Shown: positions 62,709 through 64,000 of the stretch, one piece after another
Numbering within the stretch: the first letter of the stretch is position 1
Layout of the letters: every line of letters starts with the position of its first letter
From: Bacteriovoracaceae bacterium
Lineage (GTDB): Bacteria > Bdellovibrionota > Bacteriovoracia > Bacteriovoracales > Bacteriovoracaceae
Direction of reading: 5' to 3'
DNA: 64,000 nucleotides
NCBI GenBank assembly: GCA_947441615.1
Contig: CANEUH010000012.1
Location: 43,073 to 107,072 of the forward strand
Notes under the pieces: model-generated
The model's database searches: none
Seen by the model: the letters and a program-made list of their open reading frames with translations, nothing else
What the model was told of the DNA's origin: nothing
Made by a program: the position numbers and the translations under genes

Positions 62709-62813
62709 AGTTCCTCTTAAGAATAAAAATTTGGCAACAAAAGGCTACCATGAAGGCCTGTGAGGAGCTAGCTAAACCACGTGTAGTTGCAGCGCGAAAG
62801 CTAGGTTTTTGAA

Positions 62814-63821
62814 CTATTTTTTCAGGGCCCAAAAAGGCACAGAAGGAAGGTAAGGTTTAGGGCGATGAACGTAGGTTGCATCGGCGACGGCAACGTTATT
62901 TCGAGACCGTAGGGGATCATTAGAACCACTTACTTGACCGATTTTACAAATGGTTTGAATTTGATTCAAAAAATCGTGTTCTTCTTTATCGAGAAGATCA
63001 GTCAAGCGATCTTCCATGATTTTAGTCCTCCTAAGAAGTGCGTAGCCGTGCGAAAGCCATGGATCATCATTACTGCCTGCATATTTCATCCATTCTGGAT
63101 TAATAATGATTTCTGGATTCTTCTTTAAAATATCGGTCCAAACGTGCTCAGGTGGGAGCCTGTAGGCATGAAGCGGTAAAGTTAAGATCGTTATAATCAT
63201 CCCCTTGCCTGCCTGAATAAAAGCCTCAGACCCAATACTAATGACTGCTGACTTCAAGGCAGCGGTTGAAACACCTTGAGTAACTATTTTAGTTAGTAAT
63301 CCGGAACCAATAGAGCTAAAAACTTTTTTCCCAGTAGCTTTCAAGGTTTCCTTGATGATTTCGTCCTTTAATTCCTCTAAAAGAAATTCACTTAGAAGTC
63401 CGTTTTGATGAAGTGATTTTAATTGAATATTAATTTCTTTTTGTAGATCAATTGATAATTGGTCTGTGTTGAAGACTGGTTTAATTCTATTTTGCTTTAG
63501 ATGTGTGTCTAAATTGATTGAGAGTAGTTGCTTTTCAAGTTGTCCAATCAAAATATTTTTAATGACGAGTTCACTAAAATATTTTTTAAGTGCGATTACT
63601 TTACTTATATTATTACTAGATGATTCATACTCGATACCTTCAATTAATCGCCTAATCTCACTCTCAATTTGATTATGGTAAGTTCTTAAAATAATTAAAT
63701 GATTGTCCTGAGTATTCTTATAATTCCTAATCAGAGATTTATCAGCTGGAACATGGAATCTATTTTGGGCCGATAAAGTAAGTGAAGAGAGGAAAATGGA
63801 AATCATCAAGATGATTTTCAT
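62814..63821 (-). CDS. Secreted protein of unknown function, 335 aa
   Basis: A signal peptide (1-18, ending LSAQN) precedes a largely helical region (about 30-160, with many Lys/Glu/Ile), a Gly/Ser-rich amphipathic or hydrophobic patch (about 165-220, VFSSIGSGLLTKIVTQGVST and MIITILTLPL) and a polar C-terminus rich in Pro, Trp and Tyr. The hydrophobic patch could insert into a membrane. No family is recognised. Its start codon overlaps the stop of the preceding reverse-strand gene (TAATG), so the two are translationally coupled. Confidence 0.75.
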   Translation of the reverse strand: MKIILMISIFLSSLTLSAQNRFHVPADKSLIRNYKNTQDNHLIILRTYHNQIESEIRRLIEGIEYESSSNNISKVIALKKYFSELVIKNILIGQLEKQLLSINLDTHLKQNRIKPVFNTDQLSIDLQKEINIQLKSLHQNGLLSEFLLEELKDEIIKETLKATGKKVFSSIGSGLLTKIVTQGVSTAALKSAVISIGSEAFIQAGKGMIITILTLPLHAYRLPPEHVWTDILKKNPEIIINPEWMKYAGSNDDPWLSHGYALLRRTKIMEDRLTDLLDKEEHDFLNQIQTICKIGQVSGSNDPLRSRNNVAVADATYVHRPKPYLPSVPFWALKK

Positions 63822-64000
63822 TAGATCGCCTGCTGGTTATCAAAATTAAATGCTTGAGCTTGAACGGCCTCTTCTTGCATCTGTTGATCGTTTTGAAGAA
63901 GTTCTTCTGGATTATTTACAGGAGCATCCGTTCCAAAGCTTCCGACTTCAATATTATTTTGAGCGAGAGTCTCTGCCACTTGTTCTTGTTCAGCTGCAGA
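63821..64000 (-). CDS. C-terminal end of a Gln/Glu-rich protein, cut by window edge
   Basis: An open frame runs from the window end to a TAA stop at 63823-63821, giving the last 59 residues. The composition is dominated by Gln, Asn, Glu and Ala (for example LLQNDQQMQEEAVQAQ), looking like a disordered tail. The stop overlaps the ATG of the 335-aa secreted protein. Product and full length are unknown because the start lies outside. Confidence 0.65.
   Translation of the reverse strand, partial: SAAEQEQVAETLAQNNIEVGSFGTDAPVNNPEELLQNDQQMQEEAVQAQAFNFDNQQAI

Noticed and set aside
1..64000. CRISPR arrays, tRNA or rRNA genes, insertion sequences, prophage genes, replication origin
   Set aside because: I looked for regular spaced repeats, cloverleaf-like stretches, transposase or integrase motifs and DnaA-box clusters in the gaps and found none that I could support.

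Overview
The window is AT-rich, densely coded bacterial DNA with no rRNA, tRNA, CRISPR array, insertion sequence or phage module that I can see. The organism is diderm: it has a PilQ secretin, a TamA/TamB-type outer-membrane pair, an LSC-lipobox lipoprotein and many Sec signal peptides. A full type IV pilus gene set, a MoxR-Bat operon, myxobacteria-like secreted metalloprotease genes and low GC together suggest a Bacteriovorax/Halobacteriovorax-type member of the Bdellovibrionota. That placement is an inference from gene content, not from a marker-gene tree.

Layout. 1-5.7 kb: the end of a polytopic membrane protein, a small stand-alone 78-aa gene with its own promoter and terminator, an inositol-phosphatase-family enzyme overlapping nth tail to tail, then rlmE, a penicillin-binding transpeptidase and signal peptidase I. 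5.7-10.3 kb: mutS2 and rqcH, divergent with nearly touching start codons; both families act in ribosome-collision rescue and quality control. 10.3-20.1 kb: a long, tightly overlapping operon of an RlmI-like methyltransferase, MoxR, DUF58, a small membrane protein, BatA, a BatB-BatC fusion, BatD, ribF and aroE.

20.1-34.9 kb: type IV pilus region. pilB-pilT-pilC is followed by pilA, whose leader holds two hairpins with the same loop, and by a decayed second pilA. Then come a reverse-strand TPR-like protein, an ABC exporter pair, the prepilin peptidase, pilMNOPQ and a TPR protein. 34.9-37.8 kb: aroQ, efp, accB, accC. 37.8-46 kb: a helical-repeat protein and a TamB/TamA-like pair. 46-52.8 kb: rplM-rpsI, a UvrA paralogue with a damaged second ATPase site, a matrixin-type protease with a companion protein, and an AMIN-like secreted protein. 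52.8-64 kb: lon, a shared bidirectional terminator and, mostly on the reverse strand, rpoZ, an acyl-CoA synthetase, small unknown genes, an oligopeptide-binding lipoprotein overlapping alaS, and two envelope genes, the last cut by the window end.

The main themes are envelope biogenesis (pili, Bat, Tam, PBP, LepB), stress and quality control (RqcH/MutS2, Lon, Nth, UvrA-like) and housekeeping. The strongest leads for something undescribed are the twin-loop pilA leader with its silent pilA copy, the mutS2-rqcH pair, and the UvrA paralogue with an asymmetric ATPase.
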